Part shown: piece after piece, positions 17,321 through 25,039 of the stretch
How positions within the stretch are numbered: the stretch's first letter is position 1
How the letters are laid out: each line of letters starts with the position of its first letter
DNA from: Pelotomaculum sp.
GTDB lineage: Bacteria; Bacillota; Desulfotomaculia; Desulfotomaculales; Pelotomaculaceae
Assembly: GCA_018435055.1 (NCBI GenBank)
Contig: JAHDOA010000020.1
Location: forward strand, 62,001 to 126,000
Direction: 5' to 3'
DNA: 64,000 nucleotides
Made by a program: the position numbers and the translations under genes
Notes under the pieces: model-generated
Seen by the model: the letters and a program-made list of their open reading frames with translations, nothing else
Told to the model about the DNA's origin: nothing
Database searches by the model: none

Positions 17321-17542
17321 TTATTCCACCTCAATGAGTTGAGCGTCGGATTTCCGTAAAGAAAGCTCATAGCCTCGCACCGTAACCTCCACCGGGTCAC
17401 CGAGAGGGGCAACCTTGCGGACAAAGACGTCCACGCCTTTGGTAATACCCATCTCCATAATCCGTCGTTTGATGGGTCCACCGCCCCCGATTTTCGTCAC
17501 CCGCACAGTTATGCCTGGTTTGGTTTCTTTGAGTGTCTGCAT
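17321..17542 (-). CDS. feoA: FeoA family protein (second copy)
   Basis: FeoA is a small SH3-like protein that supports FeoB-dependent ferrous iron uptake. The 73 residues run from MQTLKETKPG to the end and include the family core GGGGPIKRRIMEMGITKGV and a VRGYELSLRKSDAQLI strand. The ATG follows AAAGGGGATC. The longer open frame that reads into it from upstream is not the gene. It lies 44 bases after the first feoA and about 105 bases before the feoB start, with an operator in between. Confidence 0.92.
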   Translation of the reverse strand: MQTLKETKPGITVRVTKIGGGGPIKRRIMEMGITKGVDVFVRKVAPLGDPVEVTVRGYELSLRKSDAQLIEVE

Positions 17543-17586
17543 GGTCCGATCCCCTTTCAAATTTATGGAATTATGCCTCATTCTGT

Positions 17587-17799
17587 TCATATCATTATTT
17601 TCGCCGCCATCTCGCGGCTGATAGCCACACGAGATTCTTTTATATTCACAATCACGTTGCCGCTGATTTCCGTGATGATTGTGACATGGGTACCGGGGAC
17701 AAATCCAATATTGGCGAGAAACCGGCGCGTCTCTTCTTTGCCGCCTACCTTTTTGATTGAGTTTTCCTCTCCAACCCTGGCCATTGTCAAAGGCATCAT
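17587..17799 (-). CDS. feoA: FeoA family protein (first copy)
   Basis: This is a 70-residue SH3-like FeoA with the core ETRRFLANIGFVPGTHVTII and a closing VNIKESRVAISREMAAKIMI strand. It starts at one of two adjacent ATGs behind GGAAGGTG. It is the first gene of the feo transcript and lies directly behind two operator copies. Two feoA genes before feoB is a common Clostridia layout. Confidence 0.92.
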   Translation of the reverse strand: MMPLTMARVGEENSIKKVGGKEETRRFLANIGFVPGTHVTIITEISGNVIVNIKESRVAISREMAAKIMI

Positions 17800-17825
17800 A
17801 ATACACCTTCCTGCCCACGATATGA

Positions 17826-17841
17826 GTAAGTTATGACTAAC
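17826..17841. promoter_or_regulatory. Operator copy upstream of feoA (one mismatch)
   Basis: GTAAGTTATGACTAAC matches the feo operator core at 15 of 16 positions. It is about 27 bases before the first feoA start. Confidence 0.65.
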
Positions 17842-17850
17842 ATCAGCTTA

Positions 17851-17886
17851 AATAAAAGTAGTTAGCCATGACTAACTACTTTTATT
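17851..17886. promoter_or_regulatory. Main feo operator, extended palindrome
   Basis: Arms of 15 bp, AATAAAAGTAGTTAG and its exact complement, flank CCATGA. The core GTTAGCCATGACTAAC matches the other feo sites. It lies between feoA and the DtxR-family gene. Confidence 0.75.
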
Positions 17887-17997
17887 CTATCTATCTGGTA
17901 AATGTCTGTCAAGAAGTTTTGGGTAAATATTTCTTAAGAATCTAGCAACATTAAATGGAGAAAAAAATAGTTTTCTGGGCGGTAGTGCAAGCAGACG

Positions 17998-18372
17998 TTA
18001 TTTTTTCAGGCTTTTTTCACACAGCTTCTTTATCGCGAAAAAGGTATCCTCGCTTAACACATGCTCCATGCGGCAAGCGTCCGCTGCGGCAATCTTTTTG
18101 CTGACGCCAATACTTATAAGCCAGTCATAGAGCGTTGAATGGCGATCATACACCTTTTCTGCGGCCTGTATGCCTTTTTCGGTCAACGTGATATAGCCGT
18201 CCTCGTCCATGTGAATCAACTCTTTTTCACGCAGCTTTTTCATGGCGACGCTGACGCTCGGCCTGGAAAATCCCATTTCTTCAACAATGTCGATGGAGCG
18301 CACCGCACCCGTTTTCTTTGATAATAAATAAATAGTTTCTAAATAGTCCTCCGCAGACGAACGTATCTGCAT
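17998..18372 (-). CDS. DtxR/MntR-family metal-dependent regulator
   Basis: The 124-residue protein has the family winged helix (DYLETIYLLSKKTGAVRSID, then IVEEMGFSRPSVSVAMKKLRE as recognition region) and a shortened dimerisation part with a conserved HxxxE-like CRMEHVLSED metal-ligand stretch. It lacks the C-terminal SH3 domain, as MntR-type members do. It lies upstream of feoA on the same strand. Three matching palindromes occur in the feo region, so it probably represses feo when Fe(II) is plentiful. The binding link is inference. The ATG is used, with a weak upstream GGAG. Confidence 0.9.
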   Translation of the reverse strand: MQIRSSAEDYLETIYLLSKKTGAVRSIDIVEEMGFSRPSVSVAMKKLREKELIHMDEDGYITLTEKGIQAAEKVYDRHSTLYDWLISIGVSKKIAAADACRMEHVLSEDTFFAIKKLCEKSLKK

Positions 18373-18646
18373 AATAGATTCTCCTATACTCTAAACGGCG
18401 CGAAGCTGCCCGGGAAAATATACCCGACAATAGTCCCAAGGTTAATTTACCCTAATAGTACCATGCGCTGCTTGAAATAATCAAGTTTTAACAGCTATCC
18501 CCCGCTGTTAACAATCGGATTGCACGTCGCTGCGAAAGAGAACTCGTGTTTGTTGAACTATAAAGTCTAGTTAATTGTTTTCACCTATTTTGGCGGCCAA
18601 CTGGCGGCTGTCGTCGGCTAAACCGTCGGCTGCTGATTGTTTCGGC

Positions 18647-18693
18647 CAAAAAAAAGCCCAAGGGGTTACCGCCCTAAATAGCGATAACCCCTT
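18647..18693 (-). terminator. Terminator downstream of tadA and tRNA-Ser(CGA)
   Basis: On the minus strand, the stem AAGGGGTTATCGC/GCGGTAACCCCTT is followed by GGGCTTTTTTTT. Confidence 0.85.
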
Positions 18694-18708
18694 GATTTAT
18701 ATGCTTTA

Positions 18709-18802
18709 TGGCGGAGAGACAGGGATTCGAACCCTGGAGACCGCTCATCACGGCCTACTCGATTTCGAGTCGAGCGCCTTCGACCAGCTCGGCCATCTCT
18801 CC
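18709..18802 (-). tRNA. tRNA-Ser (CGA)
   Basis: Acceptor stem GGAGAGA/TCTCTCC and an encoded CCA end are present. The anticodon loop CTCGAAA gives CGA, and there is a long variable arm. The 5' half overlaps the 3' end of tadA, whose stop codon lies inside the tRNA. Confidence 0.95.
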
Positions 18803-19261
18803 AACTGTTTTCTTTTCTCTTAATTCCCGGAAAAATTTCTGCAAAATATGGCGGCATTCCTCTTCCAGCACCCCGGCCACCACTTCTACCCGGTGGTTAA
18901 AGCGAGGCTGCCGGACCACGTCAATCACCGAGTCTATCGCGCCGGCTTTTGGATCGGCGGCCCCGTAGACCAGTTTTGTCACCCTGAACTGCACCAGCGC
19001 CCCGGCGCACATGGGACAGGGCTCCAGGGTCGAGTACAGGATCGCGCCGTTCAGCCGCCAGTCCCCCAGGCGTCTGGCAGCTTCCCGCAAAGCCAGCAAT
19101 TCAGCGTGAGCGGAACTGTCCTTCAGGGTCTCGCGCAAATTGTGCCCCCGTCCGATTATTTCCCCGTCCAGCGCCACGACGGCGCCGACGGGCACCTCAC
19201 CCAGGGCGCAGGCTTTTTCAGCCTCTACCAGGGCTGCGCGCATATAGCCGGCGTGATCCAC
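18755..19261 (-). CDS. tadA: tRNA-specific adenosine deaminase
   Basis: TadA converts the wobble adenosine of tRNA-Arg(ACG) to inosine; that substrate tRNA is encoded at 24.7 kb. The 168 residues carry the zinc and catalytic motifs HAELLALREAA (HAE near 51-53) and LEPCPMCAGAL (PCxxC near 84-88), then the FNHRVEVVAGVLEEECRHIL tail. The start is GTG at 19261, read as MDHAGYMRAAL. The usual end of the family is near KFFRELREKK; here the frame runs on for about 17 codons into tRNA-Ser(CGA). The stop lies within the tRNA. Confidence 0.95.
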   Translation of the reverse strand: MDHAGYMRAALVEAEKACALGEVPVGAVVALDGEIIGRGHNLRETLKDSSAHAELLALREAARRLGDWRLNGAILYSTLEPCPMCAGALVQFRVTKLVYGAADPKAGAIDSVIDVVRQPRFNHRVEVVAGVLEEECRHILQKFFRELREKKTVGEMAELVEGARLEIE

Positions 19262-19506
19262 AGAGCTTTCCCCTTCAGTAAAACTGTACTAACGCGCCTA
19301 ATTTTAACCATAATTATATTCATTCACCCAGCGCTTTATTAGCTTAGCATAACCCCGCAAGGCGTGTCAAGCAAGATAAAGCACGGGCTAAAGTAGTTTA
19401 AACTTTAAAAACGTCTTAAATTTCTTAGCAGAATAATTAATTTTAGTTTCAATTAATGCAAATACTATACAAGGTTAATAAAACAATTTATAAAACAGGA
19501 GATCAC

Positions 19507-19659
19507 ATGAAAAAAACAAACAAAACAAACCGCAAGGAACCCCTGCTGGCGCCGGGTGTTAAAGGCATATTAGAAAAAAGCGCCAGCCAAAAAGAAAAAA
19601 AAGTAGGTAATTTTACCCGCGTAACCACCCTGTCATATGATGAGGCCGACCCCAGTTAG
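19507..19659 (+). CDS. Short basic protein of unknown function
   Basis: A 50-residue ORF starts at ATG behind CAGGAGATC. It is rich in Lys, Thr and Asn at the N-terminus (KKTNKTNRKE) and ends LSYDEADPS. There is no signal peptide or membrane segment and no family that I recognise. The strong ribosome-binding site supports translation. It is convergent with the next gene, whose stop is 11 bases away. Confidence 0.5.
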   Translation: MKKTNKTNRKEPLLAPGVKGILEKSASQKEKKVGNFTRVTTLSYDEADPS

Positions 19660-19670
19660 ATTATTCTTCT

Positions 19671-19997
19671 TTATTCGCGGGAGCAAGAACAATGATGCGC
19701 TGCGGGTTCATTTTCTATTTCCTCTGTTTCCCACATGTCAACCGGCTTAATAAATTTTATTGAAACCAGGCCGGGCTGCCCCTCCCCCTCTTCAGCAATA
19801 ATCAATTCATATATTCCCGGGAACACCTCAAGATCCCGGCAGGCATCCAAAGAAGCGGCAGCTGTCCGGGGCTCTGACTCGCGAAAAAAATCTTCATTAA
19901 GTACGGCGTAATGTTCATAATAGAATATTAGTTTTGCCTTAACACAATTATTGTCATCACAAATATCTTCCGCTTTTAGGACCAGACACTTAGCCAT
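19671..19997 (-). CDS. Unknown protein with cysteine-rich ends
   Basis: The likely start is ATG at 19997 behind GGGGAAGGG, giving 108 residues; an upstream in-frame start at 20015 lacks a good site. The N-terminal part has CDDNNC near 13-18, and the C-terminus is HHCSCSRE, so metal binding is possible. The middle looks like a small alpha/beta domain (FYYEHYAVLNEDFF, VFPGIYELII). I cannot name a family. Confidence 0.55.
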   Translation of the reverse strand: MAKCLVLKAEDICDDNNCVKAKLIFYYEHYAVLNEDFFRESEPRTAAASLDACRDLEVFPGIYELIIAEEGEGQPGLVSIKFIKPVDMWETEEIENEPAAHHCSCSRE

Positions 19998-20145
19998 AAC
20001 GCACCCTTCCCCCACTTTAAAGTAGTTTTGTAATTTCTATTGATCAGCCCGGCGGCACTTAACCGCACTGGTTTTTTAACACTTCCTATATTATAAAGTA
20101 TCGCCGGTTGATTTATCAACCTGTCCATAATAGTGTATCCCTTTA

Positions 20146-20174
20146 TTGACACGGATCAAACAACCGTATAGAAT
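20146..20174 (+). promoter_or_regulatory. Sigma-A promoter of pyrE
   Basis: TTGACA at 20146-20151 and TAGAAT at 20169-20174 are separated by 17 bases. The pyrE start lies about 50 bases downstream. Confidence 0.75.
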
Positions 20175-20222
20175 TATAACGATATAAAGCTTGAAGGTAA
20201 TCGTCTGAAGGGGGGGTGAATT

Positions 20223-20804
20223 TTGACAGATAAAATAATTAACTTAAATAGCAATCCTGGCGATTGGGAAGAGCTACGTCTGCTTGTAAAAAACTATTCA
20301 TTTGAATTTGGAAATTTTGTACTTTCTTCAGGCAAAGAAAGTACATATTATTTTGACGGTAAACAAGTAACACTTTCCCCCAGAGGAGCACATCTACTAA
20401 GTAAAATCATTATCGATAAAATTAAAGATTTAAAAATCGATGCTATTGGCGGTTTAACTATCGGCGCTGACCCAATTGTAGGGGCAGTTGCTGTATCAGC
20501 TTACCTTGCAGGCTTAGCTGATTTAAAGCTTTTTATTGTGCGAAAAGAACCTAAAAAGTATGGAAAATGTAAATATATTGAGGGTCCCCCTTTAAAGAAA
20601 GGTAATAGAGTAGTCATTGTTGATGATGTAATTACAACCGGTGGTTCTATAATAAAAGCAATTAATCAAGTTAGGGACTTGGGTTGTGAGGTGGTTAAAG
20701 TAATTGCTTTAGTTGATAGAGAAGAAGGAGGAACCGAAGCAATTAAAAAAATTAATGTAGAAGTTGACCCAGTATTTCGAATTGGAGATTTTATTAAAAA
20801 ATGA
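20223..20804 (+). CDS. pyrE: Orotate phosphoribosyltransferase
   Basis: PyrE joins orotate and PRPP to make OMP in pyrimidine synthesis. The 193-residue protein has the PRPP-binding motif VVIVDDVITTGGS near residues 123-135 and the loop KKYGKCKYIEG, normal for the family. It starts at TTG behind GGGGGGTG. The coding sequence is clearly richer in A and T (AAA, ATT, TTA codons) than its neighbours and stands alone rather than in a pyr operon. That suggests a different history, such as transfer. Its own promoter lies upstream. Confidence 0.93.
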   Translation: MTDKIINLNSNPGDWEELRLLVKNYSFEFGNFVLSSGKESTYYFDGKQVTLSPRGAHLLSKIIIDKIKDLKIDAIGGLTIGADPIVGAVAVSAYLAGLADLKLFIVRKEPKKYGKCKYIEGPPLKKGNRVVIVDDVITTGGSIIKAINQVRDLGCEVVKVIALVDREEGGTEAIKKINVEVDPVFRIGDFIKK

Positions 20805-21039
20805 GCAGGTTCCAATTAAATGAAATGCTTGACGAGCCGTTTACTCAATGACACCTCTGGAGGATAGTACAATTTTGTCATAGCGTGCCCCGGAATTATT
20901 ATGATTGGCGTATTTCCATAATTCATAGAACATAATTCATAGAACTATCCTCGGAAGAACAAAAACCTGCCCTAAAATTAGCGAAATAACCCCTAAAAAA
21001 GCCCTTGCTCCCAAGACCAGAAAAACGCAATCCGTAAAA

Positions 21040-21070
21040 ATACAACAGCCCCGCAAAACCATGCGGGGCC
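21040..21070 (-). terminator. Terminator of tRNA-Arg(CCT)
   Basis: The stem GCCCCGCA/TGCGGGGC with a short loop is followed on the minus strand by TGTTGTATTTTT. Confidence 0.7.
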
Positions 21071-21079
21071 TTATCTTTC

Positions 21080-21156
21080 TGGCGCGCCCGGAGGGACTCG
21101 AACCCCCGGCACGCGGTTTAGGAAACCGCTGCTCTATCCGCCTGAGCTACGGGCGC
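21080..21156 (-). tRNA. tRNA-Arg (CCT)
   Basis: The 77-nt gene has the acceptor stem GCGCCCG/CGGGCGC and an encoded CCA. The anticodon loop TTCCTAA gives CCT. D arm (AGCTCAGGCGGATAGAGC) and T loop GGTTCGAGTCC are normal. Confidence 0.96.
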
Positions 21157-21412
21157 CTGCTGATAAATCGTACTTTGGAACACGTTATAGTATAGCGGAG
21201 TGAGGAATCCTTTGTCAAGGACCCGGCCGCATTTCACCTGAATCGCTACCACCCTGTTTGAGTTTTGCGCTGACAATAAATAAAATGTGTGCGGGTCCTG
21301 CAGGCCAACCAAACAAAACGGAGAATTAAATAAAAAACCCGGAAACAACCGGGCAAAAAGGTTTTAATTAAAGGCAGAAATAATTCCAGCTGCTATTAAG
21401 GGGGCAAAAATA

Positions 21413-21613
21413 ATGCTGATCATTGATCGTTTTGAGGGCGAATATGCGCTGATAGAAATGAAACGCAGGATCTTTCACATTCCCAAGGTCCTGCTGCCAA
21501 AAGGCGCCAGGGAAGGAGACGTCATAACCATACAAATCACTGTCGATAAGGAAGCTACCAGGCGGCAGAAGCAATCTGTGGAAGGGCTGGCTGATAAATT
21601 ATTTGAAGACTAG
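21413..21613 (+). CDS. DUF3006 protein
   Basis: This 66-residue protein opens LIIDRFEGEYALIEM and has the short beta-rich layout of DUF3006 (KVLLPKGAREGDVITIQI). The family is often found next to ComEC-like metallo-beta-lactamases, as here, where the next gene overlaps its end by 11 bases. Function is unknown; the pairing suggests a partner or modulator of the hydrolase. Confidence 0.85.
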   Translation: MLIIDRFEGEYALIEMKRRIFHIPKVLLPKGAREGDVITIQITVDKEATRRQKQSVEGLADKLFED

Positions 21614-22508
21614 CAGCTTAAACTTGATCAGAAAACTGTCAGGCGCCCTTTTCCTTTTTGTTTTTCTGCTGGCGGCCACCTACTGCGGCAGCCACCGCGC
21701 CAGCGGGCCACCCCAACCTTATACCGGTCAAACCCCGGAGAACCCCCTGGGAAGGATGGTTGTGCACTTCCTGGATGTCGGCCAGGGCGACAGCATTTTT
21801 GTCCAGCTGCCCAACGGCCAGCATATGCTGGTAGACGCAGGCTCAAAAGACAGAGGCAAAAATGTTGTTAATTACCTGAAACAAGCCGGGGTTAAAAAAA
21901 TAGATTACCTTGTCGCCACCCACCAGCATGAAGATCATATCGGCGGCATGGCCGCCGTATTACGGATGTTTGAAATTGAGCGGGTTTATATGCCCAAAGT
22001 CACACACAATACTAAAGTATATGAGGATTTGCTGAAGTCCATCCAGGCTGAGGGGCTGAAAATAAATAAAGCCGCAGCCGGCGTGGAAATCATTAATTCC
22101 GGGGAGCTACGGGTGAAAATAATAGCCCCCAACAAGGCGTCATATGGGGATATTAATAATTACTCCGCGGTAATAAAACTCTCCTTCGGGGGGGTCAGTT
22201 TCCTCTTAACAGGAGATGCTGAGAAACAGTCAGAACAGGAGATGCTGGCAAGCAGTTTCAATCTCGGGGCAGATGTGCTCAAGGTAGGACACCATGGCAG
22301 CGATACCTCTACTACACCGGCTTTCCTCAGTGCGGTGAAGCCAACATACGCAGTTATTTCAAATGGAGCCGACAATGCTTACGGTTGTCCTCACGCGGCG
22401 ACCCTGCAGAAGCTCAGCGGGATACAGGTATTCAGGACTGACCTTGATGGAAATGTTGTTTTCACAACAGACGGGGAAGGGCTGACGGTTTCGACTAATG
22501 GGAAGTAA
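21603..22508 (+). CDS. Secreted ComEC/Rec2-type metallo-beta-lactamase-fold hydrolase
   Basis: The 301-residue protein starts at TTG and has an N-terminal signal (GALFLFVFLLAATYC region). The metallo-beta-lactamase fold follows: DVGQGDSIFVQLPNG, the zinc motif THQHEDHIGG, LTGDAEKQSE, and VGHHGSDTSTTP with a late H in CPHAAT. This corresponds to the free-standing C-terminal domain of ComEC, which may act as an exported nuclease or phosphodiesterase. It carries no ComEC channel domain. It forms a two-gene unit with the DUF3006 gene. The exact substrate is not evident. Confidence 0.88.
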   Translation: MKTSSLNLIRKLSGALFLFVFLLAATYCGSHRASGPPQPYTGQTPENPLGRMVVHFLDVGQGDSIFVQLPNGQHMLVDAGSKDRGKNVVNYLKQAGVKKIDYLVATHQHEDHIGGMAAVLRMFEIERVYMPKVTHNTKVYEDLLKSIQAEGLKINKAAAGVEIINSGELRVKIIAPNKASYGDINNYSAVIKLSFGGVSFLLTGDAEKQSEQEMLASSFNLGADVLKVGHHGSDTSTTPAFLSAVKPTYAVISNGADNAYGCPHAATLQKLSGIQVFRTDLDGNVVFTTDGEGLTVSTNGK

Positions 22509-22512
22509 GTAC

Positions 22513-22550
22513 CAGGGCAGATAAAAGCCCCTGTCTTTCTTGATTTTTTT
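22513..22550 (+). terminator. Terminator of the DUF3006/hydrolase operon
   Basis: Hairpin CAGGGC...GCCCCTG is followed by a T-rich stretch ending in seven T, directly after the stop codon. Confidence 0.65.
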
Positions 22551-22559
22551 GATAGTCAG

Positions 22560-22581
22560 GCCCCGCAAGGCTTTGCGGGGC
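22560..22581. terminator. Second GC-rich hairpin after the hydrolase gene
   Basis: GCCCCGCAA/TTTGCGGGGC forms a near-perfect hairpin but has only a short T run. It could be a backup terminator. Confidence 0.45.
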
Positions 22582-22662
22582 TTTAGGCATAATTATATCT
22601 TTACAGTCCGACTTGTTCACACCCCTTTTGTCCTACTAACTTCAGGACACACTGCCGGGCGC

Positions 22663-22694
22663 ACAAACAAAAACACCCTCGGGTGAGAGTGTTT
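22663..22694 (-). terminator. Terminator of the toxin-antitoxin unit
   Basis: On the minus strand, AAACACTCTC/GAGGGTGTTT with loop ACCC is followed by TTGTTTG. Confidence 0.65.
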
Positions 22695-22733
22695 ATAATG
22701 GGCTTTTAAGCGTTACGGGCAGGCCAGATTGTT

Positions 22734-23099
22734 TCATAAATTCAATGCTTTTCTTATAGAATCCATAACTTCCTTATATTTATTTGGCAGTCTGTTAACG
22801 AGGTCGTAATTAATTCTAAACAATAGCTGTTCTCGCCGTATAGTATAAATTTTATTGGTCCTTATGTAGGTCGGCTTTCTAAGTTGTACCAGCTTATCCC
22901 AGTCGCCCCTAGACGCTTGTGAAGTGCAGGTGCATATGATTACGTCTTTTTTGTCGCCATCATTGCCAATAATAAACACTGGAGCGCGTTTAGATTGGCC
23001 GCTGTTGTTGTAATACTCAGCAAAAAAGAAGTCGCCGTGCTTGGCGCCTTCTCTCTCTTGTTTTAATTTAGTTTCTTTTAAATAATTCTCTGAGCTCAT
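22734..23099 (-). CDS. PemK/MazF-family toxin of a type II toxin-antitoxin pair
   Basis: The likely start is ATG at 23099, inside the antitoxin gene, giving 121 residues; an upstream in-frame start exists but lies further into the antitoxin. The MazF/PemK core is visible: KHGDFFFAEYYNN, KRAPVFIIGND and KDVIICTCTSQ, then VQLRKPTYIRTNKI with the strand carrying the conserved Thr/Ser position. These toxins cut mRNA. The start overlaps the antitoxin by 32 bases, the usual coupled order. A terminator follows. Confidence 0.82.
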   Translation of the reverse strand: MSSENYLKETKLKQEREGAKHGDFFFAEYYNNSGQSKRAPVFIIGNDGDKKDVIICTCTSQASRGDWDKLVQLRKPTYIRTNKIYTIRREQLLFRINYDLVNRLPNKYKEVMDSIRKALNL

Positions 23100-23283
23100 C
23101 TTCGTACATATCCTTAAAATATTCCTTGTCTCTGTCAAAATCACTCTCTGCCTCAGAAGATGTTAAGATAATAGGTTTAACCTTGTCAAGGCCAAGGGCT
23201 TGTTCAATTTGGCTAATAGGTATCTTAACCCTTGTGGCTAGACCGCGTTTATTGAAATTGCCTTTTTTAACTGTTGCAGGCAT
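23068..23283 (-). CDS. Putative antitoxin partner of the PemK/MazF toxin
   Basis: The protein is 71 residues when started at ATG 23283 (MPATVKKGNF). The N-terminal half RGLATRVKIPISQIEQALGL suggests a short DNA-binding strand-helix unit. The acidic C-terminal half (ESDFDRDKEYFKDMYEDELRELF region) is the kind of tail that covers the toxin. No named antitoxin family is certain. Its role is inferred from the overlap with the toxin gene. Confidence 0.7.
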   Translation of the reverse strand: MPATVKKGNFNKRGLATRVKIPISQIEQALGLDKVKPIILTSSEAESDFDRDKEYFKDMYEDELRELFKRN

Positions 23284-23602
23284 ATTAACACCCCATTTCT
23301 TTTTGATTCTGTACTTCAAATCACCACCCCCGGCTTCATGTTCATAGAATATCTATGCCCAACCTGCCGGGAGCATAACCATTTTCTGTATTCCAGCCAC
23401 CTTTATGTGTAGCAGAAACTAGGCTTTATGAAAGACACCGCCTTCAATGTGTACCAGAAACTGTCTCAATATATCAAACCCCTGAGCTGGGTGCTGCTGG
23501 TTGAAACTTTTCTTTTGCCATTTATGTCCTATCTGCATTGTAGCATGTCGCGCATAGTGTGTCTAGGTTGTTTTCAATCCCCCCTTCGCCAGTACCGGAC
23601 GG
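23284..23602. other. Gene-free stretch with short direct repeats
   Basis: No gene is seen. A 16-base sequence ATGTGTAGCAGAAACT at 23405-23420 recurs with one change at 23447-23462, 42 bases away. GTTTTCAATCCC at 23571-23582 resembles the start of a CRISPR repeat but lacks the rest. Confidence 0.5.
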
Positions 23603-23632
23603 GTTTCAAACCCTTATAGGTAGACTAAGAAC
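23603..23632 (+). repeat. Single CRISPR-like repeat (relict)
   Basis: This 30-base element begins GTTTCAAACCC, continues TTATAGGTAG and ends ACTAAGAAC. It closely follows the well-known Clostridia CRISPR repeat type that begins GTTTCAATTCC and ends with TTATAGGTAGGCTAAAAAC. No further copy, spacer or cas gene is visible in the window. It directly abuts the truncated start of an integrase gene. Confidence 0.55.
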
Positions 23633-24657
23633 TTTGTCCATGAATACAAGAGAAACAAGATCGCTCCCAAGACTTACGACCTCTATGACCGGACAATAGA
23701 ATCCTTGATCAAGCCCGCTGTCGGCGAGATATCGCTCCAAGACCTGGACGCCGACCACCTGCAAAGCCTGTATAACTCCATCCTGGACGCTGGAAAATCT
23801 GTACGCCTGGCACATCTGGTCCACATGCTCATATTTGGCGCCCTGAGACAGGCAAAGAAAGGCAGGAAAATAAGATACAACGTGGCTGAAGACACGGAGC
23901 TGCCTCCGTTGCAGCAGAAAGAAATACGGCCCATGACCGCCGGGGAACAGGACAGGTTTATAGCAGCCCTTGCCGGGCACCCCAAAGGGGCCGCCTTCGG
24001 CACCAAACGGGGACCGGCCTACGGCGAGGTGAGCTCTTGGGCCTGTGGTGGGAAGACGTGAACCCGGCCGTGGATGCCTACGCCGCACAGCTTGAAAAAA
24101 AAGGGATCGCGGAAATCCAGGCCGGTGAAAACCCGGACCAAGAGATGATTAAGGGTCTGTTAGCGGAAATAGCAGATCTGAAAACAAAAAAGATCCTGCG
24201 TGTCCGCCGACAGATCGTATATGTCCGCAAAAAAGGAATTATCGAAGAACCTCCCAAGACAAAAAAAGGCTTACGAGTTGTCCCCCTGCTGACCATGGTC
24301 CTCCAACTACTGTGCCGGCACCGAGAGCAGATGAAAGAAAAAAAGCTCTTCAGGCCGGATGGACCGGTATTCTGCTCCGAAACCGGCGGGTACATCTGGC
24401 CCGACAACTTTAACCGCAGCTTTGGAGCTTTCCGGAAGAAATTGGGCCTGCAGCACATAAACCCCCATGCGCTGCGGCACACTTTTGCCACCAGGCTTTT
24501 GGAGGCCGGCGAAGAAACCAAGACCATCCAGGAGCTCCTGGGCCGCAGTAAGGAGAGCACCACCAACGATATTTACATCCATGTTACGGAAAACCTGAAG
24601 CGCCGGGCAGTCGATAAAATTGATAGTTCTTTCACTTTGGGCACCAGCGAAAACTAA
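23633..24657 (+). pseudogene. Tyrosine recombinase/integrase, N-terminally truncated and frameshifted
   Basis: The frame opens as FVHEYKRNKIAPKTYDLYDR, a core-binding domain entered mid-way, directly after the CRISPR-like repeat, which supplies an in-frame stop upstream. The first part runs to about 24030 (AYGEVSS). The sequence then continues in another frame as GLWWEDVNP, so about one base is lost or gained near 24030. The C-terminal catalytic part is complete: [15 protein letters not shown] with the R and H residues, TIQELLGRS, and the tyrosine in TNDIYIHV. It lies 73 bases from tRNA-Arg(ACG), the likely attachment target of a lost element. It is not expected to be active. Confidence 0.85.
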
Positions 24658-24729
24658 CACCTGGGCACCAATCGGACACCAAAAAGCCCTCCGGCACCGT
24701 TTGGCGATCCCCGGAGGGCTTGATATCAC

Positions 24730-24806
<77 letters not shown>

Positions 24807-25039
24807 ATTTTTTTGCCTCGTTCCCGTGGCAAGTTACATTGTAACAAAATCATTCAAGCTCGTCAAGGCGTGCTCAAGCGGGAGCGCGCCGTGTGGAAGC
24901 CTTATTTAATCCCTCTATATTGATTCTTATCATGAAATTTTCATTGTAAAGTTAAAAATAAAATAGCAGGAAAATATTTGTTGGGTCAGTGTCATCACTC
25001 GTTTAATACAATGTTTTAAAACCTTATGGGCAGGTGTTG

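Noticed and set aside
17321-17818. 165-codon frame reading through both feoA genes
   Set aside because: Its N-terminal half is a shadow of the first feoA; the real second FeoA begins at 17542 with its own ribosome-binding site.
23569-23632. A true CRISPR array
   Set aside because: Only one complete repeat is seen; the nearby GTTTTCAATCCC is 32 bases away with no spacer of normal size and no cas genes.
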